Origin: Aphelenchoides besseyi
Taxonomy: Eukaryota; Nematoda; Chromadorea; Rhabditida; Aphelenchoididae
Assembly (NCBI GenBank): GCA_024699855.1
Contig: JAMPIQ010000001.1
Coordinates: 7,936,001 to 8,000,000, forward strand
Length of the DNA: 64,000 bases
Direction: 5' to 3'
The notes under the pieces are model-generated. The model was not told the DNA's origin, searched no databases, and saw only the letters and a program-made list of their open reading frames with translations. This document shows, one piece after another, positions 47,422-59,649 of this stretch. The position numbers and the translations under genes were made by a program. Numbering within the stretch: the first letter of the stretch is position 1; every line of letters starts with the position of its first letter.

Positions 47422-49218
47422 TTAATCCTGGCGTCCAAATATCTCGTTTCCTTCGAAGTTGAGGACTCCACCAACCAAATGCAAGCTACCGGTCACTAAG
47501 ACTTGAACTTCCACGTTGTTTTCAGCTAACAAATGAACTCGTTTCACACAATCATTAATACAGACGTATGTTTCTGCTTTGTCCTAAAATCGCCAAAAAA
47601 AACATAGAAATAAAGGTGCAAGTTAGCTGACCGTATTTGTAAGTGTTTTCCACGTATCGCGAGCTCGTAAACATTTCTTCCATTGTTCATCTTCGCTTTG
47701 GTTCAAATTAGTGTTATCATTACGTGGATCCAACACAGGCACTAAACGTGTTGGACAAAAGAGCGCGAGATCAAATCGAATTCGATTGGTTAGAATTGGC
47801 AGCAAAGTCATCGGATCACGATCAGCAGTACAGTGAAAGATTAAAATTCGAAGTCCAGTAGATGAATCTGCACGCTTTTTTAGTCCATAAGAAAACCAAT
47901 CAGCACAATACTGGAGATTTGCTGTCGATTAATACTAAGAAAAATCGAATCACCTGAATACTTTTAGGTGTGTGAGCACCATCTAGATGATAAGTGATAT
48001 TTCCATTCTTTAGCACTTGACTTCGGCCCATCCATTTGGTTTCTAGAATTGCTTGTTCGACGATCTTATTCACTTTTGTGCGATCTCCACTGCCGTTCAT
48101 TTCACTGAGTTCATCTGAATCCGGAACTTCAAACAAAAACTAAAGCACACAAACCACAATGTTTCCGAGTTTTTAACCACGTTTTCGCTAATTCCACTGC
48201 AAGAGCAATGTTGAATTTGTGATGTTGACCATGTTCTTCCACATATTTTTGAACATCTGACGACCACTTATATTCATCAAAACTAACACACTCTCGAATA
48301 GATGTCGAACGTTCTGCAGCTCGTTTCTCAAAAACTTCCCACGCTTCCGATGATTGAGGAACAGTGAAACATGGCGTTTTCGGTTTCATGATACCCGCTT
48401 TGTGCCACGCAATTTCGGCTATCGTTGAGCCCAAGATTGACGTATGATCAATATCCAAAGTTGTGATTCCAGTGACAAGTGGAGATCTAAAAAGTAACTA
48501 CCATTGATCCATCTCGTAAAAACTTACCTTAGAACATTTGTAGAATCAAATTCACCGCCAATTCCAACCTCTATAATCGCAACATCAACTTCTTCTTTGA
48601 GGTACGTATAAAAGGCCATTAAAGTAAGAAACTTGAAATATGCGGGCATTACGACATTGTGCAATTTCGACTGAAAATCCTTAACTTATTCTATTCATTA
48701 ACAAAACTAACTGTATGTTCAACGATTTCGTAAACTTCAAAGAATCGTGTCGCAAACTTCTCTTTACTGATTGGCTTGCCATCGATTCGTATTCGCTCTC
48801 GTACATGAACCAAATGCGGTGAACTAAAATTGAATACGATGCTTAGATTGTTGATTAAAGTTCACCTGTAAAAACCTGTACGCAATCCGTGATGTCTGAG
48901 TATTGATTCGACATATGCACATGTAGTTCCTTTGCCTTTTGTACCCGAGACATGAACAGCTTTGAGCAGATCAAGTTTGTCATCCTAAACTTGAAATAGA
49001 AACCAAACAAATCTACTCACTGTTATACCAAGAGCTTTCATGTAAAAATGTGTTTCTTTCATGTTCAACGCGGCCATTTCCTGACGTTTCTCGCGCATTT
49101 CAGCGATTGTTTTCGCATTACTCTGAAGTCCATTTAGTTTGGCTACAGCGTCCTAAACAATTAGATAGAAGTTGAAGAGGAAAATGTCACAAACTTGATA
49201 ATGTTTTTCGACGTCCAT
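47422..49218 (-). CDS. Folylpolyglutamate synthase
   Basis: Adds glutamates to folates to retain them in cells. The start MDVEKHYQ at 49218 leads to LNGLQSNAKTIAEMR, the P-loop VSGTKGKGTTCAYVE, LRHHGLRTGFYSSPHLVHVR, ERIRIDGKPIS, DVAIIEVGIGGEFDSTNV, DHTSILGSTIAEIAWHKAGI and YHLDGAHTPKSI. The C-terminus LVTGSLHLVGGVL matches the family, ending FGRQD. No clear mitochondrial presequence is visible at this start, so this form would be cytosolic; an upstream start is possible. Introns are short. It is divergent from the monooxygenase gene about 520 bp away. Confidence 0.93.
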
Positions 49219-49740
49219 TTTCGTGTTGGAGCAAAATCGTTTCACTGCGTAGACGCACAGACGCCCACGATTGAGACGTGAAAATCGGGTCTTAATTTTG
49301 AGAAGTCGACGGCAAACGACGAAAAATAAAAAATTGAGCTAACCAATTCGACGGCTGACTGCCTGTTTATGTTCAGTGGAACTTCGTACCGAAAAACACA
49401 CGTCTTCATAAGTGCAAGCGATTCGGTTTTATCAACTGTCGGTTAGCGTTGAGCACGAAAAGAATCGATTGCGCAATTACAGTTGACAGAAATTAAGTTT
49501 CGCCCATTACGTCACAGACGGTTCCTGTCATCAACAGAAACCTCCGTTAACAATCCTCGAAAAAATACGATAACAAAAAAGGCCGAGATGAAATCTGATT
49601 TGTTTGTGAAAAGGAGGTGAGCTGCCAGTTCCAAAGACCGTCCGTAGCAGCTGCAGAGTTTTGAATCACAGAATTTGTCGGCGTGAATCTTCGGACCGAA
49701 GAGCGCGTCCCATTTTAGAACTTCACGACCACTGAGGGTG
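49219..49740. other. Divergent region between folylpolyglutamate synthase and the monooxygenase
   Basis: No gene visible. An acceptor motif (CCATTTTAG) ends at about 49719, roughly 20 nt before the monooxygenase ATG, in keeping with trans-splicing. Confidence 0.4.
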
Positions 49741-51968
49741 ATGGCGAACCTGTGGTTTGTTGTTGGATTTGCTATTTTGATCGGATGGTCGATCGTTCAT
49801 GGCGATCGGTCACGCGAAATGATCGTCAAATTGAAAAGTAAGACAGAAACCGTATGACTATACAAGCCTTCCTGTTGTAGAGACGAAGCTTATGGTCAGT
49901 TGGAATGTTGATTGGGAGTTGCAAGAAGTTGAGATCGATGTTCACTATTCGGGACGTCGGCCAGCTTGGATTTTAGTCGGATTTTCGGATCACGGAAAGA
50001 TCGAAGGAAGCGATGGTTGTTTGTACGCCGGAAATCAAAATGTTTTGGTTTGTTGAACTTTCACGAGCTCAAAGATCATCATCGTGTTCAGGACGTTCAC
50101 CTGTTGGCTAACGGGAGAATTCAAACCGATCGCCACCAAGACTGTCGGATTCTCAGATCTAATCCGAAAAACATGCATTTTCGTTTCATTCGCAAATTCT
50201 CAACTTGCGATCCACGAGATTATGCAATTGAAATAAGAAGAACCTTTCAGTGAACCTAATGATAATGAGCTTTTAGATGGGCACGACGAACTTCGTTTTT
50301 GCTGTCGGTCGTACGAAGAAGTATTCGATGCGTAACGAACATTCAGATCACATTGTTCGTGAGAACACGCTTCTTGATCCCGTAGTTTTGCCCCCGAAGC
50401 CACCACGTAATTTTACAAATAAACATCCAAGATTTTGTTGTTACAGCTAAGGATCATTACTTTGAATTGGAAGTGACGGCACAACGTGTCCTTGTTCCGC
50501 CCGTTGTTACGACTTATTGGTGGTTAGTGTGGGTGTGAGTAGGGAAACAAGATGGATTTTCTAGCCAGGTAATGAAAATGGATGTTCGATTGCAAAGTCG
50601 AAAACATCATGCAATTCGATATGAAGCCATCATTACGCCTGGAAACGAGCATCTCGTTCATCATATGGAAATTTTTCATTGTCGTTCTCATCCCGGAGAA
50701 AGTTATGGTGGTCCATGCGATGAAAAACCACTTACTGCCCAAAGTTGTTCGCAAGTTTTGGCAGCGTGGGCCATGGGAGCAGACGTAATCAACGCGAATG
50801 ATATCAATGTACACAATTTTTAGGCTGTGGTTTATCCGCCGGAAGCAGGAATGCCGTTGGGTGGTGACGATTTTATTCCATATCTCATGATTGAAATCCA
50901 TTACAACAATGTTCATCGTGAATCTGGAGCTCACGATTCTTCGGGTTTTCGAATCGGTTACACCGATCAACTTCGACCTTTCGACGCCGGAATAATGGAG
51001 TTGGGTTTAGTAAGTGCATTTGAAGTGATGAGATGTTTAATTGATCAATGTTTTGATCTACTCGGATGCCAATTCAATACCGCCAAAACAACGGAACTTT
51101 CCAATTACTGGTATTGAATTAGGATATTTGATTAGAAGTATTTAACTGTTAATTGAAAGGCCATTGTGTTTCCGAATGCACTCGACATTTCCCATCAAGT
51201 GGCATTAAAATCTTCGCAACTCAATTGCACGCTCATTTGACTGGTCGTAAACTGTTTACATCGCATTTTCGTAAAGGAGTGAAAATTGGTGAAATCAATC
51301 GCGACAATCATTACTCACCGCATTGGCAAGTGGTTCGTTCATTGCCAGTTCATGCACACGTGCTACCAGTTAGTCATTGATAAACTCAGAGCTCGACAAT
51401 CACTTGTTTTTAAGGGCGATGTTCTGTCGACAACATGTCAATATGACACTTCGGAACGTTCGAATTGGACTTGGGTAACCTCGTTTGTGTTTAATTAATC
51501 CACTTGTATTTAGGGAGGATATGAGATTGAAAGCGAAATGTGCGTGAATTACATTCATTTCTATCCAGCTGCAAACGTCGAAGTTTGTAAGAGTGCAATT
51601 AGTAATCAAACGTTGGATCGTTTCTTTCGCAAACAGTAAGGACGATATTCTACGATTGATTGAGTATCGATTATTTAGTTTGGGCAAAAATCAACAAAAA
51701 CATCTCATCCACGAACGTTATCTTAACTTGCCTCAAAACCAACGAACTTATGATGAAATTCACGAGTGGTATGCAACTGAGTCGCTTAACATGGCTTGTC
51801 TTGATCATTCCGGTCAACTCATTGAAGTACTGTTTGATGAAAACAAGGATCCTTATGATGATTTAGGATTCAACGGTTAATTGGAACCACGTTCAACGAC
51901 CCGAAACATTCGGCGGAGTTTTCGATCGGAATGGAGCTCGCGCAGAATGTCCAGCGATCAATGATTGA
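49741..51968 (+). CDS. DBH-like copper monooxygenase (MOXD1 family)
   Basis: Secretory-pathway enzyme of the dopamine beta-hydroxylase family: an N-terminal DOMON domain and two copper-binding monooxygenase domains. The ATG at 49741 starts a signal peptide (MANLWFVVGFAILIGWSIVH). DOMON landmarks are WILVGFSDHGKIEGSD and FRFIRKFSTCDPRDYAI. The CuM half has HHMEIFHC, AWAMGADAVVYPPEAG and IPYLMIEIHYNN; the CuH half has QLHAHLTGR, HWQVVRSLPVHAHVLP, GDVLSTTCQYD and the methionine ligand region EMCVNYIHFYP. The C-terminus is NWNHVQRPETFGGVF and CPAIND. All copper ligands I can check are present. The substrate is unknown; the family includes dopamine, tyramine and orphan members. I do not assign it to tbh-1. 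Confidence 0.9.
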
Positions 51969-52379
51969 AACGATGGCGACCAATTAGTTAGATTTCAACG
52001 CTCTTATCCAATTGTTGTATTAACTGGGCAATCAATTTAATTGTAGAATTGTATTTGGTTAGCAATAAATCTGTAATCGTAATTAAGAGCAAAAACTTTG
52101 GAATCCGTTAAGCTCTTTGATCTTTATGCCATTTGCCAAAACTTATGGGTCATCAAGAAACGGCTGGTGCTGGTCAGGAATCGAGGTGTAAACGAAGACG
52201 TGCCCGTTGCTATTGAACAGCCGCCTCTTTTCTTCCAACTCACCAATCGTCCGTCATTGCCGTTGTGCGCGCAACTAGTTGTTGCTTTTCGTCATTTACG
52301 TCCGTCTTTTGCATTCGCAAAGCTCACGTCGATAGCTTGTATATCTAATTGATCCTCTGCTTTCAGACATTTCATCGAC
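51969..52379. other. Intergenic region upstream of the FKBP gene
   Basis: About 410 bp with one unsupported plus-strand frame. An acceptor (CTGCTTTCAG) ends at 52366, 14 nt before the FKBP start, consistent with trans-splicing. Confidence 0.4.
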
Positions 52380-53505
52380 ATGACTTCATACGTTGGTACG
52401 CTCACTCTTTTCGTTTGTTTGGCATTGAATGTGTTGGCCGAGGAATCCAAGAAGGATGAAGGCGGCTCTTTTCAAGGTCAAAAGCTCCAATGGAAAAGTG
52501 ACGATGGATTGGACATTAAGATCATTCGACCGATCAGTAGCGAAAAGTGCAAAATTAAGTCACAAGCCGGCGATACCGTAGAACAATACTACAAGTTGAA
52601 TGATAAGGATGGAAAGGAAATCGGATCAAACTTCGGAAAAACACCGTAAGTTATGACAATGAAGATGTTCCAATTATCGTTGTAGTTACACGTTTACTCT
52701 CGGCAAATCGGAGGTTATTCCCGGAATGGACACCGCAATGACGGGTAAGTTTTTCTTCAAAAGAACCACAGTTTTTAATCAACAAAACTTGACATGCCAT
52801 TTAATCTCATTAAACTTTAGGGATGTGCATCGGAGAGAAACGAAAAGTTGTGATTCCTGGCTCGTTGGGTTTCGGTGACAAAGGACGTGAACGGTAAGGG
52901 AAAAGAGCGGCACAAACTTTAATTATGTTATTTCAGCGATAACATTGAATCCGATCAGACTCTATACTATACAGTGCAATTGGTCGACTTGTTTCGGCCA
53001 GTCCCCGGACCGGAATGGAAAGAAGAAGATGGTTTGGAAATCAAAGTGACACATAAAATCGATGCATCCGAATGTCGTCTTTCTGCGCCGTGAGTTCTCA
53101 AGCAAAATCAATCAATCGAATTTTTTTTAGTGGAGACGTTATCCATCAACACTACAAAGTAGCTTTTATTGATCGTAATTTCGTCATGAGTTCTTGTATT
53201 TTAGCTCCATTTGGCTGATGGCACTTTCATTGACAGCAGCTTCTCGCGCGACTCGCCATTCATCTTTAAATTGGGTGCAAAAGAAGTCATCCCAGGAATG
53301 GATAGGTGACCAGTTGAATTTAGTTCCCTCACATATCAATAATTCAAGGGCAATGACTGCGATGTGTGAAGGCGAACGTCGTCACGTCGTGATTCCCGCA
53401 GCTCTCGGCTATGGACCTGAAGGTCGCGCTCCGAACATTCCCGGAAATGCGACTTTGTACTTCGACATCGAACTCAAAAAATTGATCAAAAAAGATGAGC
53501 TTTGA
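52380..53505 (+). CDS. ER FKBP-type peptidyl-prolyl isomerase with two domains
   Basis: Speeds proline isomerisation in secretory proteins. A signal peptide ([20 protein letters not shown]) is followed by a first FKBP domain with [40 protein letters not shown] and [17 protein letters not shown], a spacer, and a second with [37 protein letters not shown] and [16 protein letters not shown]. The last residues are KKDEL, an ER retrieval signal. The V-I-P-G-M-D and Y/F-G pocket residues are kept in both. C. elegans fkb-3, fkb-4 and fkb-5 have this layout and act in cuticle collagen folding. Four or more introns of about 45 nt. No EF hands are present, unlike FKBP9 or FKBP14. Confidence 0.93.
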
Positions 53506-53878
53506 AAAGCCACCTACACGCAGTGAAAGAATATCAGCCTTCGACTTCACTTGTTGGTTGTTGTCGAGTCTCTCAATGCTATGCATAACTTATTTGTTGT
53601 TTTAGCAAAACAAAAATAAATTGAATTACATCAAAAATGACCGGAGAATGTGTTCACAAAAGCCGTCACTTCTGCTATTAACTCGATAGTTTCCACAACA
53701 TAATCGTGAATTGTAAAAGCGATTAATTGGAACGCAAAAACGTCGCCATTTGAAGTCGCCGGTGATCACGAGATGACCGCGCAAAAAACCAAAACAACAT
53801 CCACTTGTTTCTTATCCTCCTCGTCAACGTGTCGTCTCTCGAACTTTTAAGGAATCAATCGCGGATTTCATTTCAGAA
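53506..53878. other. FKBP 3' region and promoter of the next gene
   Basis: Contains AATAAA at 53615-53620 for the FKBP gene. An acceptor (TTCATTTCAG) ends at 53876, 2 nt before the next ATG. Nothing else is seen. Confidence 0.5.
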
Positions 53879-54228
53879 ATGTCCACGGAAGTTTATCGCT
53901 TTTCGTTTCGACAAACTTTGTTTTTCATGTTGGCAATTTGCGGTGTGGTTTTTCTCCCCGGTTGTTTAATTTTGGTCTACGGAGCTGCAATCATCACCGA
54001 GATGCCGTCCAAGCTCACATTTGAAACGCTCATACCACAGGTCTTCATGGTGCGTTTTACGGAGTTCTGGTTTGCAGTCATAAATTACAGGTTCTAAGCA
54101 CATTGTGTCTTGTTATTTTCACAGTTCTGTGGTATGCAGACTGGGCCTTTGCTATAATTATGCGTACATTTGCTCGGCTATTAAACAACGTCGAAATCAC
54201 GGATGCAGCAGCGGCCGAGCGAAAATGA
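53879..54228 (+). CDS. Unrecognised small membrane protein with two helices
   Basis: Two exons with a 41-nt intron (54050-54090) give about 102 residues. MSTEVYRFSFRQTLFFML opens the first helix (LAICGVVFLPGCLILVYGA); the second is VLSTLCLVIFTVLWYADWAF. A short basic segment (MRTFARLLNN) and an acidic, Ala-rich tail (VEITDAAAAERK) follow. No signal peptide cleavage site is evident, and I do not recognise the family. The gene sits in a plus-strand series (monooxygenase, FKBP, this gene, raptor, ERA) with gaps of about 235-410 bp. Confidence 0.65.
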
Positions 54229-54463
54229 GCAATTGAATTGCCGCGCCAAGACCTTATGACCCGCGACTTTCTGTCTGCTTTTTATCTGAACGCGCGTGTA
54301 CAATTGCTATTTAGTTCGTTCTGTCCAATGTTATTAGCCACCGTGTGTTATCAGCAAAATAAATGACCAGAAATTTTAATTCGAATTAATTAGTTAAAGT
54401 GAGAATGAAGTCCGATGAGTAGTCTCGATTTGCCGTTTGTAGATCTATGAGCTCAAACTCAAG

Positions 54464-57400
54464 ATGCCGCACAAAAATAAAAACTTGGAGAAGGTGTGGT
54501 TCTGTGAAGCTCGACATTTGGAGGAGATTGTGGCCGGAGATTTGGAAAAGGACGTGGATCGAGAGTTATGGTTCGTTGAACAATTTTCTTCTGTTTTCGA
54601 ATTTCTTGCTTTGAAGGAGTGTACGTCGAAAGAACAAGGAGCGAATGAAGACGGTTTCCGTTGCCTTAGTTCTGTGTCTGAATATCGGAGTTGATCCACC
54701 GGATGTTCCACGACCATTGAATGGCCCACGAAAACAAGCTTGGATTGAACCGATCATTTGCAGTCCACAGAAGTCCGCACAGCGAATAGCCGACAATTTG
54801 CAACGCGGATACGAGAAATTACAACCGAAAGCACGGTAGCGTTCTTCAATTTTTCCTTTTTATTGCCATTCTTTAGATACAAAACAGCGATTGATCCAAC
54901 CGTTGAGTGTGTGCGGAAGTTGACTCTGAGTTTGCGGCGAAATGCTAAGGAAGAAAGAGTGTTGTTTCACTTCAATGGTCATGGAGTACCGTTGCCCACT
55001 GATGCGGGTGAAATCTGGGTTTTCAATCGTGCAATCACTCAGTACATTCCTCTTTCATTACTCGACTTACACTCGTGGATGGGAACACCGTCGGTTTATG
55101 TTTGGGATTGTCATTCTGCGGGTACAATTGTTAACAAGTTTTCTCAATTTTTAAACGATCAACGACGTGGTGCTCCGCCAAACAGTAATGCTGATAGTCA
55201 AGTGAATGATGTTCGTTTATGAATGTTCTTGGTTTGCTTTAACTTTGTTTCTAGGACACAATACAACTGGGTGCATGTCGAGAAGGCCAACTGCTACCTC
55301 AACATCCCGATTTGCCCGGCGATCTATTCACTTGCACGTTGACATCTCCGATTCAAACTTCTTTGTTATGGTATATTATTAAGACGAACACTCAATCCAA
55401 ATATTCGCTCGATATCATCGATGAGATCCCCGGCCTACTGACCGATCGTCGAACTCCATTGGGCGAATTGAACTGGATCTTTACCGCAATAACAGATACG
55501 ATTGCTTGGAATGCTTTACGTGCTGACAGTTTCCAGCGACTATTTCGACAGGTTCGTGATTATATTGCTTGTCATATTGTTAGTGTTTTAGGACTTACTT
55601 ACCGCTTCACTTTTTCGCAGTTTTCTTCTCGCTGAACGAATCATGATTGAGAACAACTGTGAGGTTGTTTCTCAGCCGAAACTGCCGCGTGTTTCCGCTC
55701 ATCCACTTTGGGACTATTGGGAGTACACATTGGATGTTTTTCTCAACAACATGATTCAAATGCGTACACCCAAACCGAACATTTATATGATCGGCAAGTC
55801 GGAGTTTTTCTACAAAACTTTGCATCGACATAATCGTGAGTTCATAACAAGAAGTCTGATTGAACTACTCTTTTCAGTGCTTTTGGATTGTGCTCCAATT
55901 CAACAGCAAGCCGAACTTTCGAATAGCTACTTTTTCTCGGAACATCTGAAAGCCTTCGAAATTTGGCTAAAATTTGGTGTCGATAAAACCAAACCACCAG
56001 CCGAATTACCCGTGATTCTTCAAGTACTACTCAGTCAAGTTCATCGAGTACATGCACTTGAGTTGTTGGCAAAATTTGTTGATTTGGGTGCCTGGGCAGT
56101 TACTGCAGCTCTTTCTGTTGGCATTTTTCCTTACGTTTTGAAATTATTACAAAGTGCATCAAGTGAGTTTACTTCGTCGAAGATCTCATACAAATTTTTT
56201 AGGAGAATTACGCGGTCCATTGGCTTTCATTTGGGCCAAAATTCTGTGGGTTGATCCGATTTGTCAGCACGAGCTTGTGAAAGACAATGGGTAGGCAAAT
56301 TTTGTACACGTAATTTTGACTTGAACATCTTAGGTATTTTTACTTTATTCAAATTCTAAACGACTCACTATCAACACCACGAATGAAAATTGTACCGGCA
56401 TTCGTGATGGCCACAATCATCCACAACAAATATCGACCGGCACAAGAGAAACTCATTCAATCTGATTACATGACTTTGTGCATGGAGTTGCTGTTGAATC
56501 CCGAAGTCATTAAATGTAAACTTTTATGCCAATGGTTATTGATTGGGCTGGGACGCTTGTGGATGGAATATAACAAAGCTCGTTGGCTTGCTGTTCGCAA
56601 CAACGCTTACGAACGAGCACAAGAATTCCTAACCGACGAGGTCCCCGAAGTTCGAGCTGCTGCAGTTTTTGCTTTGGGTTGTTTTGTACGAAACCGATCA
56701 GTGAATAACGAGCATGCAACAACTGTATGTGCACATCCATATACTTCTAATTCGTGTATTTAGATCGACAATGAGGTCTGCGATAAGATCTGTGGACATT
56801 GCACCTACGATGGATCGGTTCTGGTACGAGCAGAGTTAGCTGTTGCTATCCAATGGTATATTGTGGATTTTCAAGCTCGTTTTGCCGAACTTTGTTCCGA
56901 ATTACACAAAAGTACCTTCGAAAATGAAGACATTAGAATAATGGTAAATGGACGTTCAATCTCGTTTATATCCGAACGATTTCAGCCTACGACAGATGAG
57001 AACCAAGTTCCGGCAAATGGACCAAAACCGGTGGCACAATTCGGAAAATACACAGTAGTTATTTCCGATCAAATCTTGTAAACAAAGTCGTTTCATTCAT
57101 TTGGAATTCTTTTAATTGCAGGGAGCGTATGGTTGCGGACATCGCAGTTTTGGAACGAAAGTCATTTATGGATCCGTTTGAGCGAATGTGGTTAGCGCTA
57201 TTGCGTCTATCCTTCGATCCTTTTCCGTATGTTTCTACTATGGCCAGAGTAAGTCAAAGTGCGTTTGTAGTTGACGGCTCAAAAACATTTACAGAGACTA
57301 ATCAATCATATTCGGGATTTGGCACGGGTTGATCGGATAACAAAAATGAAGGTAAGATTACAAAGAGATGACTTTGAAAACTCAAATTTTAGAAACTATC

Positions 57401-59289
57401 TGAATCACAATCTCATTCGCCGGGTTCCTCGAGGAAAAGTGATGGTGTAGCGTCGTCAAACGATCGAAATGCACACGTAAAATTTGTTGTTGGCTCTCCA
57501 CTTTCTGCACGTGACTATGGAGTAATCAGAAGCATTTTGGCGTCTTAACTCTTGATTTCAGAGTGAAACTTCGAGTAAAATTCGACAATCAGCATCGATT
57601 AACAACATGCTTGCAATGGGTTTATTGCAAACTCCCATGACTACTTATACGCCGAAGAGAAACGTATGACAAGCGATTTCGAATTGAATACAATTGTTTT
57701 TAGATTTACGGCTCACAATCCGGTCGATATGCGAAAATCAACGACGAACTTATCGATAAGCCTGTGGAAGCATTAGTGTCCACACAGTTTGTAGAATGGT
57801 GTTCGAAATCCTTTCAACAACCAATTTTCAACACGATCTATGGAGAAGTTAGTACTTCAACTCGAAACTCGCAAGTTGATAGTTCGTGTCCGTTCACTCA
57901 AACGAAACCAACGGATTGGGCGTTGCATACGAATGAAGGTTTGCTTCAAAAAGCACATGCCGATGTAGAAAGTTTCAAGAGTGAGGTGGGACTATTCTTG
58001 TTAAACATTAAGTACTTGGTTGTTTAAAGAAAATCAAATGTGAAACTCAACATTTCAACATCTCTGTGGAACGCAAAGTAACGAGTTTGACTTGGAGTGT
58101 TCTTCGACCTTATTTGATCACTTGTGATGGTGAGACGGTCTCATTGTTTAACATCGATAAAGAACAAACAACCGATCATTCACTTAAATCCCAATTTCGC
58201 GCTTCTGATGAACCCATTCTTCAAGACGTCGTTTCTGATATGATGGTTGCCAATGGTCTGACTCATGAATTGATACTAACCGGTACACGTAATGGAGTAT
58301 TAAAAGTTTGGGATCCGAATTTCTATGAACATGGTCATAAGATTCGAGAGGGTACGCGGACGAAATTAGTTACAGCCGCCTATTTGCTTAGTGATCAAGC
58401 CCGTGTAACGCCGAAAGATCGAAATTCGCGGTTTGTAAATAATACTTTTTACAAGTGAGTTTAATATCTTTGTTCATAAAATTTTGCGTTAAGATGGGAT
58501 CAAACTTGTGGTCGAGTAGTCTGCTCGGGAAATGTTCGAATTTGCCGCATTTGGGACGCTTGGTCTGAAAAGTCTTGTCGAGATATTGTCTTCAGAAGCA
58601 AGAATCCCTTTGTTACTTCTTTGGCTGCCGATTTAAGAAGTGATTTGATTTGTACGGGCTTTAAAGATGGAACAATCACCGTTTTCGATGCTCGGTTACC
58701 ATCAGAAGAATGCGAAATCATGAAACTACGCGACTTCACTTCTCCCATATTGGGAATTGCCGTTGCTCCTGAAAAGTCGAGAATTGTTGTTGGAGCTGCG
58801 GACGGAGATTTTCGAGTTTGGGAGCCACGAATGTATCATGTAATACTTGATAAGTCTTTTGCAGCTTCAACTTTCATTTTAGGAGCCGGTAGTTGAGTTC
58901 AATGTTTCTAAAACTTATGTTGCTCCTCCACAAACGACAGTCGAAAAAATTACTACGCGTTTTTCGACCGCATCTCTTCGCCAGACGCCTCCAAGCTCAA
59001 ATCCTTACAGCACACAAAAAGTACATGCAATTGATATTCAGTCTAATGGACAGGTAGATCAGCTCTTGCATTCATCCAATGTACGTTGTGTTTTCAGCTT
59101 ATTTGTTGTGCAATCGGCGACATGGTTCAGATATTCGATGTTTGTGGAAAAAAGTGTATGTCACAATTCAAATACACAACACAACCGAATACTCCTCCAT
59201 CGTCCATAAAATTTCATGCTGACAAAGTGATGATTGGATTAGCCAATTCGGAGAACCATCTGTTGGTCTATGGTGTTCCAACGTTTTGA
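54464..59289 (+). CDS. daf-15: Raptor (regulatory-associated protein of mTOR)
   Basis: Scaffold of TOR complex 1 that presents substrates to the kinase. Exon 1 (about 54464-54568) splices in phase to [20 protein letters not shown], then [33 protein letters not shown] and [18 protein letters not shown] (the caspase-like RNC domain). [38 protein letters not shown] and ERIM follow, then the HEAT-like region [35 protein letters not shown] and [19 protein letters not shown]-terminal WD40 propeller ends GVPTF. The match to human raptor is continuous. C. elegans raptor is DAF-15. The exact start is a choice: this ATG follows a CTCAAG that could act as an acceptor. Confidence 0.95.
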
Positions 59290-59538
59290 CGTGTAACCTC
59301 AATGCTCTTGTAGTATGATCTTTTGCTCATTTTGATTTTCATCACGTGTTGCTCAATTTCCTTTGGGTATTTCTTGTTTATGTTCGTTAGACGAAATTCC
59401 CTTTCTTGCTGCCATTTGCCAAGTGCCTTTTCAAAGTGTTTCCGAACTTCCATCAGTTGATGGCTTTTGTTTAATTGTATATTTTGGTTGTATTTTTATT
59501 GTCTAAATTTGTTCAGATTTCTATTCATTTGTTAATTG

Positions 59539-59544
59539 AATAAA
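59539..59544 (+). terminator. AATAAA polyadenylation signal of raptor
   Basis: Canonical hexamer 250 nt after the raptor stop and about 105 nt before the ERA start. Confidence 0.5.
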
Positions 59545-59649
59545 ATTTACAAAACTTGCCTTTTCATCACTTCTTATACTGATGGTTGGAAGTCCACTAA
59601 TTCAAAAAGGAAGCAACTGAAATTGATCTCGAGGCTTTAGCTATAGAAG

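Noticed and set aside
59268..59453. Minus-strand frame of 61 codons with charged sequence at the end of raptor
   Set aside because: Overlaps the raptor 3' coding end and untranslated region; no splicing or similarity support, though a small gene cannot be fully excluded.
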